Positions 35,240 to 44,595 of a DNA stretch of 64,000 nt are shown piece after piece. Made by a program: the position numbers and the translations under genes. Position 1 is the stretch's first letter, and each line of letters begins with the position of its first letter. Location: contig JBKQUM010000103.1 in assembly GCA_052140165.1 (NCBI GenBank), positions 19,854 to 83,853 of the forward strand. The letters run 5' to 3'. Under the pieces are notes generated by a model, which saw only the letters and a program-made list of their open reading frames with translations, was not told the DNA's origin and made no database searches. Origin of the DNA: Bog-473 sp052140165 (GTDB taxonomy: Bacteria; Actinomycetota; Acidimicrobiia; Acidimicrobiales; RAAP-2).

Positions 35240-35376
35240 GTGGGGAACGTGGCCCGGCGAATTTCTTGCGCAGATTCATCCCAAGGGCTGATCTGGGACC
35301 GGCCGATCCAGCCTTGGGGTGGAGGGGCCCTGGGCTCGGCCGGGTGTGACGTGCCACGGCCAGAGGTTGGCCGGCA

Positions 35377-36387
35377 TCAACCCACGGCGAACTGGGACCC
35401 TGCGTCGGCGACCTCGCCTCGGTACCATTCGATCGTCTTCTCCAGCCCTGCCTCGAGCGTCCAACGGGGCCTCCAGCCGAGACGATCCCGGGCGCGCGCG
35501 TTGTCGCCCCGCATGGCCCAGATCTCCGTGGGACGGTCGGGCAGCGCCCCGAACTCCGCCTCGACCGGATCACCCAGCAGCTTGAGGATGGTCTCGGCCA
35601 CCGTGCGGATGGAGACGTCCTCCCCGCAGCAGATGTTGAACAGCTCTCCCTCGATGCCGGGAACCAGGCCGCAGCGGATCATGCCGTCGACGATGTCCTC
35701 GACGTAGTTGAATTCGCGGGTCTGGCGGCCCTGGGTCATCTTGAGCTCCTGGCCCCGAAGCGCACGGATGATCACCTCGGGAATAATGCGATCGACCGTC
35801 TGGCGGGGACCGTACGCGTTGAAGGGCCTGACCATGACGATCGGCCACCCGCGACCCTCGTGGAAGACCCGGCAGAGGCATTCGGCGGCGTACTTCGTCG
35901 CCGCGTACGGCGAGACCGGTCGGACCGGCTTGTCTTCCTGGAACGGCACGAGGATGTCCCCGTAGATCTCGCTGGTCCCGATGTTGACGAATCGCTCGTA
36001 GCCCGTCCCGTCGAGAGCCTGCAGCAGGTTGACGGTGCCCTGCACATTCGTCTGCACGCACTCGTCGACCCGGTGCCAGCTCTTTCCCACGTGGGTGTAC
36101 GCAGCGAGATGGAAGACGTGGGTGGGCCGGACCGACTCGACGAGCGCGTCCATCGCACAGCGGTCGGCCACGCTCCCCTCGTGCACGGTGACCTGGTCGC
36201 GCACTTCGACCAGACGGACGCCGCAGACGCTCGAGACGGTGCTCGTGAGCACATGGACGTCGACACCCTCGGAGAGGAGCCGGCGCACCAGGTGCGATCC
36301 GATGAAGCCCGTGGCCCCCGTGACCAGGACGCGGGCATCGGGCGGGAACGAAGTCTCCATCGGCTTCTGGGGCTCGACCATCGTCAT
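35377..36387 (-). CDS. NAD-dependent NDP-sugar 4,6-dehydratase/epimerase
   Basis: 336 residues, extended SDR. Cofactor motif RVLVTGATGFIGSHLVRRLL, active-site Thr/Ser/Glu in NIGTSEIYGDILVP and the pair YAATK; RPFNAYGPRQTVDRIIPEVI and REFNYVEDIVDGM are typical of dehydratases/decarboxylases that act on nucleotide sugars. The substrate nucleotide is not decided by sequence. It overlaps by four bases with the cytidylyltransferase-like gene upstream, which suggests a CDP- or dTDP-sugar pathway. The start may be ATG 36387 or 36381. Confidence 0.85.
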   Translation of the reverse strand: MTMVEPQKPMETSFPPDARVLVTGATGFIGSHLVRRLLSEGVDVHVLTSTVSSVCGVRLVEVRDQVTVHEGSVADRCAMDALVESVRPTHVFHLAAYTHVGKSWHRVDECVQTNVQGTVNLLQALDGTGYERFVNIGTSEIYGDILVPFQEDKPVRPVSPYAATKYAAECLCRVFHEGRGWPIVMVRPFNAYGPRQTVDRIIPEVIIRALRGQELKMTQGRQTREFNYVEDIVDGMIRCGLVPGIEGELFNICCGEDVSIRTVAETILKLLGDPVEAEFGALPDRPTEIWAMRGDNARARDRLGWRPRWTLEAGLEKTIEWYRGEVADAGSQFAVG

Positions 36388-37109
36388 GATCGGCCAGCTT
36401 CCTGGGGAGACCTGGAGAATGTCCAGGGAGGTCTCTCGTTCGTCTCGCAGAGCGCAGTCAACTCAAGTGCATCCTTGTGAGTGTCCATGGATTTCCAGAA
36501 TCCATCGTGTCGGTATGAATACAGCTCTCCGGCGGAGCCCAGCGCAGGCAGGATGTCGCGCTCGAAGTCAGGGCCGACGAAGCGCCGCTCGGCCCGTCCT
36601 TCCAGCACGAAGAATCCCGCGTTGATCCAATAGTCCGGGAGCCGCGGCTTCTCCGTGAACCGCACCACGCGCCCGTCACCGTCGGAGTCGATTGTCCCGT
36701 ACTGCGATGGCAGGGGCACCACGGTCACGGTGGCCGAGCCGGCGTTGCCAAGGTGAAACTCCAGCAGCCCGGCCAGGTCCACGTCGCCCAGGCCGTCGGC
36801 GTACGTGAGGAAGTAGCGGTCGCCCATCTTCGCCGCACACTGCATGACGCGTCCGCCGGTGTTGGTGTCGACACCCGTGTCCACCACCTCCACCTGCCAC
36901 GTGGCGGGCAGTGTCTTGGCGAACTCGTCGATCAGTTCCACCTTGAACCCTGCGGCGAGGACGAAGTCACAGAAGCCTTGGCGGGCGTAGATGTCCATCA
37001 CGTGCGCGAGCACCGGCCGGCCACCGACGTCGAGCAGCGGTTTCGGCAATTCAAGGGTCCGCGGATGGGCCCGCGTGCCCTTGCCGCCACAAAGGATAAG
37101 TGTCCGCAC
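36384..37109 (-). CDS. Sugar-1-phosphate nucleotidylyltransferase, RfbF-like
   Basis: 241 residues from a GTG at 37109, whose encoded start VRTLILCGGKGTRAHPRTLELPKPL, in part, is the nucleotidyltransferase signature. VVDTGVDTNTGGRVMQCA, YFLTYADGLGDVDL and KPRLPDYWINAGFFVLEGRA (in part) follow the glucose-1-phosphate cytidylyltransferase pattern, and GFWKSMDTHKDALEL is the metal-binding end. GGGAGG precedes the start by about 11 bases; a longer start to 37181 is less likely. It supplies an activated sugar to the coupled dehydratase. Confidence 0.83.
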   Translation of the reverse strand: MRTLILCGGKGTRAHPRTLELPKPLLDVGGRPVLAHVMDIYARQGFCDFVLAAGFKVELIDEFAKTLPATWQVEVVDTGVDTNTGGRVMQCAAKMGDRYFLTYADGLGDVDLAGLLEFHLGNAGSATVTVVPLPSQYGTIDSDGDGRVVRFTEKPRLPDYWINAGFFVLEGRAERRFVGPDFERDILPALGSAGELYSYRHDGFWKSMDTHKDALELTALCETNERPPWTFSRSPQEAGRS

Positions 37110-37617
37110 GTCGTCCCGCACCTCCCGCACACCTGCATTCCCGCACATCCGCCAGCCGCACGGCGCAACAACTCGACGCAACCTTGGTTACATCACTACG
37201 TCCTTGGTCATAACAGTTGTCGACGGTCCCAACCAAACATTTTGCAGTGCCCGCCCTTTTTCGTTTCGAAGTGCCGACCTGTTGGCACGCCCGATCGGTC
37301 GTTCGTAGGCGTCGGCCGCCCGGTCGCTCGATCACGTCGGGGGATACCGGAATCGTCCGCGCCACGCTCAGCAGCGGGGAAGCGGGAGAACGGCACGCAA
37401 GTAGGCGTGTGCTTTCGTCGTTATGCACCCGTGGGCCATGCGGGTTCAGGCAGCCGCCGTCACGCGGGGGCGGGGCCGTCGACGTCCGTCGACGTGACGA
37501 TCGTGTGCGCTCGTTGACGGACAGAGCGGAGGGGAGGGAGGGCATGAGCTGGCGCGCTACTGCGGTTGTAGACATGTCCGCGCCGCCCCCCGTGCGGGCG
37601 CAGGGGTCCAGCCGGTA
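37110..37617. promoter_or_regulatory. Divergent promoter region, no gene seen
   Basis: 508 bases separate the divergent nucleotidylyltransferase and GT61 genes. I see no convincing gene. It has the most AT-rich patch of the region (about 37186-37265), with a direct repeat CCTTGGT at 37182-37188 and 37202-37208, exactly 20 bases apart, and a third related CCAACCAAA near 37229. Such spacing (two helix turns) suits a regulator site. A GTCGACGT direct pair occurs near 37488-37505. Confidence 0.4.
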
Positions 37618-38817
37618 ATGGTGCGCCTCCCGCCCCGGCTGCGTCCGATGTTCCCCTATCTGAAGCCCGCCTACACGCAGGCAACCCGGCTTGTCGCCCC
37701 GGTGACGGTACGGGCGAGCCAGTTGCGCGGTGGGTACCTGCCGACCGGGATGGTCGCGACGATGGAGGACGCCGCGGCGTCCACCGGTGGTCGCTGTGTC
37801 GTCGTCCGCCGGCCCGAAACCCTGCGGAGGACGATCCCTCGGGGCGTGCCCGATTACCCCGCCGCCTTCGAGCCCGAGTGCTCGGAGGACGTGCCGAGGG
37901 TGGCCGTGGCCGAACTGCCTCATGGCCGGGTCCTCTCCCCGCACAACGCGGTGATCACCGGCGCCGACGACCTCCTCCTTGAGGTGAGCATCTATTTCGG
38001 GACCCGCTGCGCCCGTGAGCACCCCATCTTCCTGCATCCCTTCCCCGGGCTGCCGCTCGAGGTCGGGGGTCGTCTCGGGGTGCTCGCCCTCCAGGGCGAC
38101 GCCAACTACTACCACTTCATGATGGACGTCATCCCGCGCCTCGGGGTCCTCGAGCAGTGCCCCGAGATCGCGCCGCCCGAGCTCTGGCACGCACCGATCC
38201 GGGAGAGCTTCCAACGGGAGCTGTTGGAGTTGGTCGGCATCAGTCCCGACCGGTGCGTCGACAGCACGCAGATGCGCCACGTGCAGGCGGAGTGCCTCGT
38301 CGTCCCCTCACCTCCGGCCATGACCGTGATCAACCCTCCGTGGGCCGTCGCGTATCTGCGCAAGCGGCTCCTCACGACACCCATCGATCGGGTCCCCGGC
38401 CGCGCCCTCTACGTCAACCGAGGCGGGGGGGCGAACAACCGGCAGGTGACGAACGAAGGTGAGCTGATCGACTACCTGGTCGGCCGTGGCTTCCGGGTGA
38501 TCGAGCCCGAGAAGATGAGCGTCGTCGAGAAGATCTGGGCATTCGCCGAGGCATCGGTCATCGTCGGTGCCCACAGCGCGGGGCTGGTGAACCTGGCCTT
38601 CGCCAGCCCGGGCGCGGCAGTGATCGAGCTCTTCCCGGCCGGAGGCACCAACACCTGCTATTGGAAGCTGGCCAGTGCCGTCCCCGGACTGGAGTACCGC
38701 TACGTGTGCGGACGGGGGGACCCAGGGCGACTCTCCCTCTCGGAGTTCCTCGTCAGCGACATCGTGGCCGATCTCGACGCCGTCGGCGCCGTGCTCGACG
38801 AGCTGGTGCGGACGTGA
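37618..38817 (+). CDS. GT61 (DUF563) glycosyltransferase
   Basis: 399 residues. NYYHFMMDVIPRLGVLEQ is the conserved N-terminal motif, LYVNRGGGANNRQVTNEGEL mid-protein, and VIVGAHSAGLVNLAFASPGAAVIELFP (in part) the GT61 signature in which the H-x-A-G segment binds the nucleotide sugar. An N-terminal block MFPYLKPAYTQATRLVAPV is shared with the second GT61 protein at 44596. The ATG at 37618 is preceded by AGGGG. It probably adds a sugar to the extracellular polysaccharide repeat; donor unknown. Confidence 0.86.
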   Translation: MVRLPPRLRPMFPYLKPAYTQATRLVAPVTVRASQLRGGYLPTGMVATMEDAAASTGGRCVVVRRPETLRRTIPRGVPDYPAAFEPECSEDVPRVAVAELPHGRVLSPHNAVITGADDLLLEVSIYFGTRCAREHPIFLHPFPGLPLEVGGRLGVLALQGDANYYHFMMDVIPRLGVLEQCPEIAPPELWHAPIRESFQRELLELVGISPDRCVDSTQMRHVQAECLVVPSPPAMTVINPPWAVAYLRKRLLTTPIDRVPGRALYVNRGGGANNRQVTNEGELIDYLVGRGFRVIEPEKMSVVEKIWAFAEASVIVGAHSAGLVNLAFASPGAAVIELFPAGGTNTCYWKLASAVPGLEYRYVCGRGDPGRLSLSEFLVSDIVADLDAVGAVLDELVRT

Positions 38818-38884
38818 CGGCCCGCTCGAACGATCGAAGGGTCCCGGCACGGCCGGACGGCCGGTGAGGACGTTGGGGGCGAGC

Positions 38885-40318
38885 GTGCCCGGAACGAACG
38901 GCTCGGGCCGGGCCCCGGGCGGGCGCCAGGCCCCTCTGGGTCCGGTGCGGTCCCGCGGGGCGGGGGTGCGTGAGGACCTGTTCGTGGTCATTGCGCGGCG
39001 TCTCGTCTACGTCGGGATGGTGTTCCTTCCGCTCTTGAAGTTCCGGTTCGGGCACGCCTTCGACTCGAGCGACGGCATCTTCCTGATCGCCGCCGGGTTC
39101 CTCATCCTGAGCCGGCGCCCGCCGAAGAAGGCGCCGCCCGTACCGGGCTGGTACTTCGGGTCCTTCGTGTTCATCCTGGCGGGCGTGGTGGCGTCATCGC
39201 AGGCGGTCTCGAAGGGATCATCGTTGGAGGTCGTCCTGAACGCGATCTTCGTCTTCTTCGTGTTGCAGTGGATGCTTCGCCAGCTGCTGGACACGACGGT
39301 GCGGATCCGGTTGGCGATGGGCGCGTTCATCGTCGGCACGACGGCGTCGGCATTCGTGGCCTTCCTCCAGACCGAGTTCCACGTGTTGGGCTACGGCCAG
39401 GTGGCCAACCTCGAGGGTGCCCGGGCGATCGGGCTGAGCGACCAGCCCAACGTGGCAGCGGTCGCCTTCGCCCTGGCCACGGTCTTCGCCATCGGGCTGG
39501 TGCTCGAACTCGGCCTCCGCAGGCACTGGTACCTGGGCCTCTGCATCGCCGTGCTCGGAAGCGCCCTGATCTTCAGCGCCAGCGTGTCCGGGCAGACCAG
39601 CACGCTGGTCGGGTGCATCGTCCTCTTCATCGCCCGCGGGATCAGGTTGCGCACGGTGCTGACCCTGATTGCCGCCTTGGCTGTCGTCTACGTCATCGCC
39701 ATCACCGTGCAGTCCAACGGCACGCACTTCGACCTCGACCCCCTGGCGCGGATCGAGCAGACGACGACGGCCAACTCTGACTACAACACCGTGAGCTCGC
39801 GAGAGGACACGATCAGGGACTCGTGGAGCGGGATCGTCGAGAGCCCGATCATCGGCCATGGACTCGATCAGACGACTATCGCCGTCTACTACGACCCGTA
39901 CCTCGGGGTGTACTACCCGGCCCACAACATCGTGATCATCTATTGGTTCGCCGGAGGGATCTTCATGGTGGCCGCGGTCGCGTTGATGATGGCATCGGCG
40001 TTCCGCCGGGTCCTGGTGCGCAGGGACGCGCCCAGGGGCACGGTGCTGGCGGGGTGCGTGACCGTGCTGTTCTTCTCGCTGCAGTCGCCGGAGCTCGTCG
40101 ACCGCTGGTTGTGGCTACCCTTCATGCTGGCGCTCTGCTTCCGGGTACCGGCGAGGAGGAGGCCCGGCGTGCCGGACCTCGTACCGGCCCCTCCCTCGAC
40201 CGACACCGAGACGTCCCCGTCCGCCCGTCCGGCGCGCTTCGTCAGGGGAACGGTCGGTCGGCACGCGAGACCCGTGACGGACGGGTCCGGGCCGACCGGG
40301 AAGCCGTCGTCGTCATGA
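38885..40318 (+). CDS. O-antigen ligase/polymerase-like membrane protein
   Basis: About 477 residues with ten to eleven hydrophobic segments. Around GLSDQPNVAAVAFALATVFA and SGQTSTLVGCIVLFIARG the layout resembles Wzy/WaaL proteins, and a long outer loop holds SREDTIRDSWSGIVESPIIGHG, in part, plus PAHNIVIIYWFAGG with the key H-N, the classic Wzy_C motif. A Pro/Thr-rich C-terminal tail follows. Start is uncertain: GTG 38885 has GGGGG upstream; GTG 38968 is a later choice. It would polymerise or ligate the polysaccharide repeat units. Confidence 0.8.
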   Translation: MPGTNGSGRAPGGRQAPLGPVRSRGAGVREDLFVVIARRLVYVGMVFLPLLKFRFGHAFDSSDGIFLIAAGFLILSRRPPKKAPPVPGWYFGSFVFILAGVVASSQAVSKGSSLEVVLNAIFVFFVLQWMLRQLLDTTVRIRLAMGAFIVGTTASAFVAFLQTEFHVLGYGQVANLEGARAIGLSDQPNVAAVAFALATVFAIGLVLELGLRRHWYLGLCIAVLGSALIFSASVSGQTSTLVGCIVLFIARGIRLRTVLTLIAALAVVYVIAITVQSNGTHFDLDPLARIEQTTTANSDYNTVSSREDTIRDSWSGIVESPIIGHGLDQTTIAVYYDPYLGVYYPAHNIVIIYWFAGGIFMVAAVALMMASAFRRVLVRRDAPRGTVLAGCVTVLFFSLQSPELVDRWLWLPFMLALCFRVPARRRPGVPDLVPAPPSTDTETSPSARPARFVRGTVGRHARPVTDGSGPTGKPSSS

Positions 40319-41043
40319 CGCCCGACCACCTCGGACTGGGCGAGATGCTGGACGATCGCATCCTGGGACTCGACAGTGCGCATGTGTTCATGGTGAGCGC
40401 GCAGGCGGTGGCGGCACGCGCCAAGGTCGTGGCCGAGGTGGGATGCGGCCGTGGCGTCCTGGTCGAGACCGATCAACCCGGCGGTCCGTGGCAGGACCTG
40501 CGAGGCGAGGGACGCACCGTCATCGGCATCGACATCGAGCCGGTGGGTGCTCAGAACCCCGTCATCGACGAGTTCCGCCAGATCGGCGACGATGGGCGCT
40601 GGCCGCTCGAGGACGGCTCCGTCGACCTCGCCGTGAGCGACTTCGTGCTCGAGCACGTCACCGACCCCGACGCGTTCGTGGCTGAGCTCGGCCGCGTGCT
40701 GCGGCCCGGCGGGATGTTCATCGCCCGGACCATCAGCAAGAGCTCCGTCCTGGCCGCCTTTGCCCGGATCGTGCCCAACGACCGCCATGCCCGCGCACTC
40801 GAGCACCTCCAGCCGGGCCGCGAGGAGCGCGACGTCTTCCGGACCGCGTACAGGATGAACGCCCGCAAGGACCTGGCGCGGCTGCTCGACGCCGATTTCG
40901 AGTGGGCCGTCGCACGGCGAACAGGCCTGGAGCAGTACTTCAAGCCTTGGCCACGCGTCCGGCGCGGGGTGGCGCAGGTCGAGCGGCACCTCCCGACGTC
41001 CATGTGGATGGCGCTCGTCGTCTTCGCCTGCCGCCGCGCCTGA
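40315..41043 (+). CDS. Class I SAM-dependent methyltransferase
   Basis: 242 residues. VVAEVGCGRGVLVET is motif I, VIGIDIEPVGAQNPVID places the acidic ribose ligand, and DLAVSDFVLEHVTDPDAF is the type-11 methyltransferase motif. RPGGMFIARTISKSS follows. Start overlaps the ligase stop by four bases (ATGA), so both are co-translated. Methylation of a sugar hydroxyl or carboxylate during polysaccharide assembly is the likely role; the acceptor is not known. Confidence 0.85.
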   Translation: MTPDHLGLGEMLDDRILGLDSAHVFMVSAQAVAARAKVVAEVGCGRGVLVETDQPGGPWQDLRGEGRTVIGIDIEPVGAQNPVIDEFRQIGDDGRWPLEDGSVDLAVSDFVLEHVTDPDAFVAELGRVLRPGGMFIARTISKSSVLAAFARIVPNDRHARALEHLQPGREERDVFRTAYRMNARKDLARLLDADFEWAVARRTGLEQYFKPWPRVRRGVAQVERHLPTSMWMALVVFACRRA

Positions 41044-41058
41044 CGGTGGCATCGGTCC

Positions 41059-42114
41059 CTATGCGGCGATGCAGTCGGCGAGGGTCTGCCGGACGACGCC
41101 GGCGGTGCGGACCCAGGTGAACGCGGAGGCGTGCTCCACGCCGCGCTCGAGGCCCTGGGGATCGGTGGCCCTGGCGCGGGGCACCGCCCGGGCCAGGGCC
41201 TCGGCGTCCCAGCCGTCCATGACGCTGGCCAGCCCCCCGGTGACCTCGAGGAGGGCGGGGTCCGGCGTCACGACCACGGGGATGCCGAGCCGCATGGCCT
41301 CGACCGCGGGCAGGCCGAAGCCCTCGTAGTCGGAGGGGAAGACCACGAGCGAGGCCGACGCGAACCGGCGCTGGAACTCGTCGGCGGGGAGCCAGGGTTG
41401 GACGGAGACGAGGTCGCCCAGGTCCCGCGCCTCGACCTCGGTCCGCACGGCCTGCTGGCCCTCCTCGGGCAGGCCGACCACGACGAGGGGCATCGCCTCG
41501 CCCCGATCACGCAGCAGTGCCCACGCGTCGACCACCAGGCCCACGTTCTTGTTGCCCCACTGACCGAACGCCAGCGCGTAGCCCGGTCCCGTCCGGCGCG
41601 CCGGCCACGAGAGCACGTGGTCCGCCCCGAGCTGCGCCACCGTCACCCGGTGCCGGCGCAGGTAGCCGTGGGCCGCCAGGAGGTCGTCGCGGGTGCGGTG
41701 CGAGATGCAGACGATCGCGTCGGCCTGGCGGTAGCCGATGGCGTAGCTCGTCCGGCGCATCAGGCGCGTCCTGGTGTCGAATTGTCCGGGGCGGTGCTCG
41801 TGGCGGAGGTCCAGGGCGAGGATCGCCCGGGGGCAGGGGAGCGGCGCCGTGGTGGTGGCGGGAGTGACGCCCAGCATGACGTCGGCCTTCAGCTCGCGAC
41901 AGAGCGAAGGCACCCGCAGGTCCATCGCGGCCAGGCGCGAGCCGCCCGTCGGGTGCACCGTCATGCCGTCGGGCAGGTCGAGCCGTACCTCCGGCCGGAG
42001 CACGACGTGCACCTCGTCGTCGAGGCCCAGCTGGCCCCACCCCGTGAGCAGGTTCTCCGCCACGACGCCCAGGCTGGTGCCGCGGACGGGCACCGCATTG
42101 ACGACGACACGCAC
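41059..42114 (-). CDS. GT4-family glycosyltransferase
   Basis: 351 residues starting at GTG 42114 (VRVVVNAVPVRGTSLGVVAENLL, in part). GT-B fold: the donor-binding signature is VVFPSDYEGFGLPAVEAMRLG, with the E-x7-E acid pair, and GYALAFGQWGNKNVGLVVDAW marks the hinge strand. N-terminal acceptor domain contains SLCRELKADVMLGVTP. It is on the opposite strand from its neighbours, divergent from the flippase across 116 bases. Sugar specificity is unknown. Earlier in-frame residues to 42183 have non-coding composition. Confidence 0.87.
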   Translation of the reverse strand: MRVVVNAVPVRGTSLGVVAENLLTGWGQLGLDDEVHVVLRPEVRLDLPDGMTVHPTGGSRLAAMDLRVPSLCRELKADVMLGVTPATTTAPLPCPRAILALDLRHEHRPGQFDTRTRLMRRTSYAIGYRQADAIVCISHRTRDDLLAAHGYLRRHRVTVAQLGADHVLSWPARRTGPGYALAFGQWGNKNVGLVVDAWALLRDRGEAMPLVVVGLPEEGQQAVRTEVEARDLGDLVSVQPWLPADEFQRRFASASLVVFPSDYEGFGLPAVEAMRLGIPVVVTPDPALLEVTGGLASVMDGWDAEALARAVPRARATDPQGLERGVEHASAFTWVRTAGVVRQTLADCIAA

Positions 42115-42230
42115 CGCAGCACGGTATCTGAAGTGGGGCCGCAGGCATTTGGGCCTTTGGCCGTTCTGCTCTGCGTGCCGCATCCCTCAGATGGCCACGA
42201 AGTCGGCCGGCGACCGAACGTTCACTTGAT

Positions 42231-43568
42231 ATGACCATCGCCACCCGGCACGCCCGGCACGCCCGCCGGAGCGGCAATTCGGTGTCCAGGCGCTCGACGG
42301 CCTCGCCACAGCGGGTGATGGCGCTCACCGTCATCGACCAGGGCGCATCGAGCGTCTCGAACTTCGCACTCGCCATCATCGTGGCCCACTACAGCTCGGC
42401 GAGCGCGCTGGGCGTCTTCGCCATTCTGACCACCACCTACGTGCTCAGCCAAGGGTTGGTGCGCAGCCTGTCGAGTGACTGCCTGCTCACTCGCTCCGAC
42501 GACGAGCAGGGGCGGCGCTCGATGTACGAGCGGGCGGGCTACCTGGTTGCGATCGTGCTCTCTGTCTCGTTGGCCGTGCTCATCGTCGCGATCAGCGGCA
42601 TCCTGCCCAGCGCGTTCACCCTGCCCTTCATCATCTTCGCGGTGTCCTTCCCGCTCATGGCGTGCCAGGACTTCGCCCGCTTCATCGGGATCAGCCGGTA
42701 CGACCCGGGATACGCCATCCGCCTCGACGTGGCCTGGCTCGTCATCTTCGTCGTCGCCTTCGTGGTCCTCCGTCATGCCGGGCTGACGACGTTGCCGTGG
42801 CTGTTCGGGGCCTGGAGCGGCGCGGGAGCCGTCGTCGGCCTCTGGACGCTGCCGGCGCATCTGACGGGCCGGGGCTCCGGACAGCTGCTGCGGTTCTGGG
42901 ACGAGAGCGAGCGGGGGGTCGGCCTCCGGTTCGCGGGCCAGTTCATGCTCGTCACGTCGTGGACGTACCTCATCGCGTACCTGCTGCTCCTCGTGCTTTC
43001 CCTCTCGGCCATCGGGGAGTTCAAGCTCGCCCAACTGGCGCTGGGGCCCATCACCGTCCTCCTGGCGGGGGTGCAGTCGGCGCTCATCGCGCTCGCGGCC
43101 AAGAGGTTCCAGGTGGACGTGCACAGGGCGATCCAGCTCCTCCTGCTGGTCGGATTGGCCTCGGCCGGTATGACGCTCTTGTGGACCGCCCTGCTGTACG
43201 CGGCACCGGTCCACACCATGACGACGATCTTCGGCCCGGTATGGCCCAAAGCCAGGGTGATCATTCCCTTCGCGGGGGCGGGCATCGCTCTGTCCGGGTT
43301 CTCGGGCTCGGCCATCTCGGGGTTGCGCGCCATGCGAGCGGCGCATGAGAACCTGCGCCTGGCCCTGCTCATGATGCCCTTCCTGTTCGTGCTGTGCATG
43401 GGCGGGGCCAAGCTCTACGGAACCCGCGGCGCCGCCGGTGGGCTCGCGGCGGCCGGCGCGATCTACTCGGTGCTTGGTTGGGGGCTGTTGATCCGGGTGG
43501 CACGCGGGTTCGCCCCCGGCACCGACGCCATCGTGAAGGACGTCGTCGTGGAGATGTCCGAGCCGTGA
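42231..43568 (+). CDS. Polysaccharide flippase (Wzx/MATE-like)
   Basis: 445 residues with about 12 hydrophobic segments, MOP-superfamily layout. VIDQGASSVSNFALAIIVAH is the TM1 pattern of polysaccharide exporters, GYLVAIVLSVSLAVLIVAIS and LWTALLYAAPVHTMTTIFG follow. A basic 29-residue N-terminus (RHARHARRSG) precedes TM1. No Shine-Dalgarno sequence lies before ATG 42231, so a start at GTG or ATG around 42315 is possible. It would flip the lipid-linked repeat unit to the outer face. Confidence 0.82.
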   Translation: MTIATRHARHARRSGNSVSRRSTASPQRVMALTVIDQGASSVSNFALAIIVAHYSSASALGVFAILTTTYVLSQGLVRSLSSDCLLTRSDDEQGRRSMYERAGYLVAIVLSVSLAVLIVAISGILPSAFTLPFIIFAVSFPLMACQDFARFIGISRYDPGYAIRLDVAWLVIFVVAFVVLRHAGLTTLPWLFGAWSGAGAVVGLWTLPAHLTGRGSGQLLRFWDESERGVGLRFAGQFMLVTSWTYLIAYLLLLVLSLSAIGEFKLAQLALGPITVLLAGVQSALIALAAKRFQVDVHRAIQLLLLVGLASAGMTLLWTALLYAAPVHTMTTIFGPVWPKARVIIPFAGAGIALSGFSGSAISGLRAMRAAHENLRLALLMMPFLFVLCMGGAKLYGTRGAAGGLAAAGAIYSVLGWGLLIRVARGFAPGTDAIVKDVVVEMSEP

Positions 43569-43573
43569 ACCGG

Positions 43574-44551
43574 TCAGCGGTACTGCACGTCCACCCGGAC
43601 CGGCGGCGCGACCGGCGCCCCGCCGGGGGAGTCGACGCGGGACCGCACGGCCGCGATGTCGCGGGTGGCGATCACGTTCAGCGTCGGTGGGAGCGCGTCG
43701 GAGTGCCAGGGTGTGAAGCTGCCGTCGAGCAGGTACATGGTGTAGCCGGCCTCGGTCAGGAAGGAGCGCACTTCGGGGGGCGTGATCCCGAAGTGCGCGC
43801 AGTAGCCGTTGTGCTCGAACAGCAGCACGGGGCCATAACCCTCCAGCAGGCGCCGCGCCCCCTTCATCACCAGGAGCTCGGATCCCTCGACGTCGATCTT
43901 GATCAGCGCCGGCGGGTCTGCACCGACCAGCTCGTCGAGCGTCGTGACGGGCACCGTGATGCCGGTGCCGCGGTCGCCCGCATTGTCGGGGTCCGGCGCC
44001 AGCCGGTTGAGCGCGTCCCGGTCGAGCACCTCGAAGGTGGCCTCGCCTGCCGCGTCGCTCACCGCCGAACCGACGACGTCAGCCTGAATCCCGTTGAGCG
44101 CCAGGTTGGCCACCAGCTCGTCCTTGACCGGCGGGAACGGCTCCACCGCGGTGATCCGGATGTCGGGGATGCGCGTGCCGACCAGGGTCGAGAAGACGCC
44201 GACGTTCGCGCCGACGTCGACGAAGTGGTCGCCCGGACGCAGGTAGCACAGGCAGAACTGGAGCTCCTCCCACTCGTGCACGCCGTCGTAGAGCGTCCAC
44301 ACCGAGGGGAATTGGTGCGGCCGGGCCACGATCCGCGTCCGCCCGTCCACGGTGACAACGGCGGAGACGGGCGCGCCGGAGCGGGTGCGCCAGTGCCAGG
44401 TGATGGCGCGCCGCTCGGCGGCGAGGCGGGCACCCTTGTTCGCCGGATGGCGCGCGATCTCCCAGATCCAGTGCACGGACCGCCGCGCCTGGTGACCCAG
44501 GTGCTGCGCCTTGCCCGCGTTGGACTCGCGTCCGTGACCGCCGCCGCTCAC
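43574..44551 (-). CDS. FkbM-family methyltransferase
   Basis: 325 residues. HFVDVGANVGVFSTLVGTRIP is motif I, ITAVEPFPPVKDELVANLALN (in part) includes the ribose-binding Glu, and PALIKIDVEGSELLVMKGARRLLEGYGPVLLFEHNG (in part) is the FkbM core. The N-terminal 80 residues are a helical and beta extension not seen in short FkbM proteins. GTG start at 44551. It lies between the flippase and second GT61 genes but on the opposite strand. Likely a sugar O-methyltransferase. Confidence 0.87.
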   Translation of the reverse strand: MSGGGHGRESNAGKAQHLGHQARRSVHWIWEIARHPANKGARLAAERRAITWHWRTRSGAPVSAVVTVDGRTRIVARPHQFPSVWTLYDGVHEWEELQFCLCYLRPGDHFVDVGANVGVFSTLVGTRIPDIRITAVEPFPPVKDELVANLALNGIQADVVGSAVSDAAGEATFEVLDRDALNRLAPDPDNAGDRGTGITVPVTTLDELVGADPPALIKIDVEGSELLVMKGARRLLEGYGPVLLFEHNGYCAHFGITPPEVRSFLTEAGYTMYLLDGSFTPWHSDALPPTLNVIATRDIAAVRSRVDSPGGAPVAPPVRVDVQYR

Positions 44552-44595
44552 GCGGGTTGTCTAGCAGACGCGTGCCGGCACCGGGGAGCCGAACG

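Noticed and set aside
37217..37618. A small gene in the divergent polysaccharide promoter region
   Set aside because: Product is Arg/Ser-rich without a ribosome site, and the region has the lower GC and repeats of a regulatory segment.
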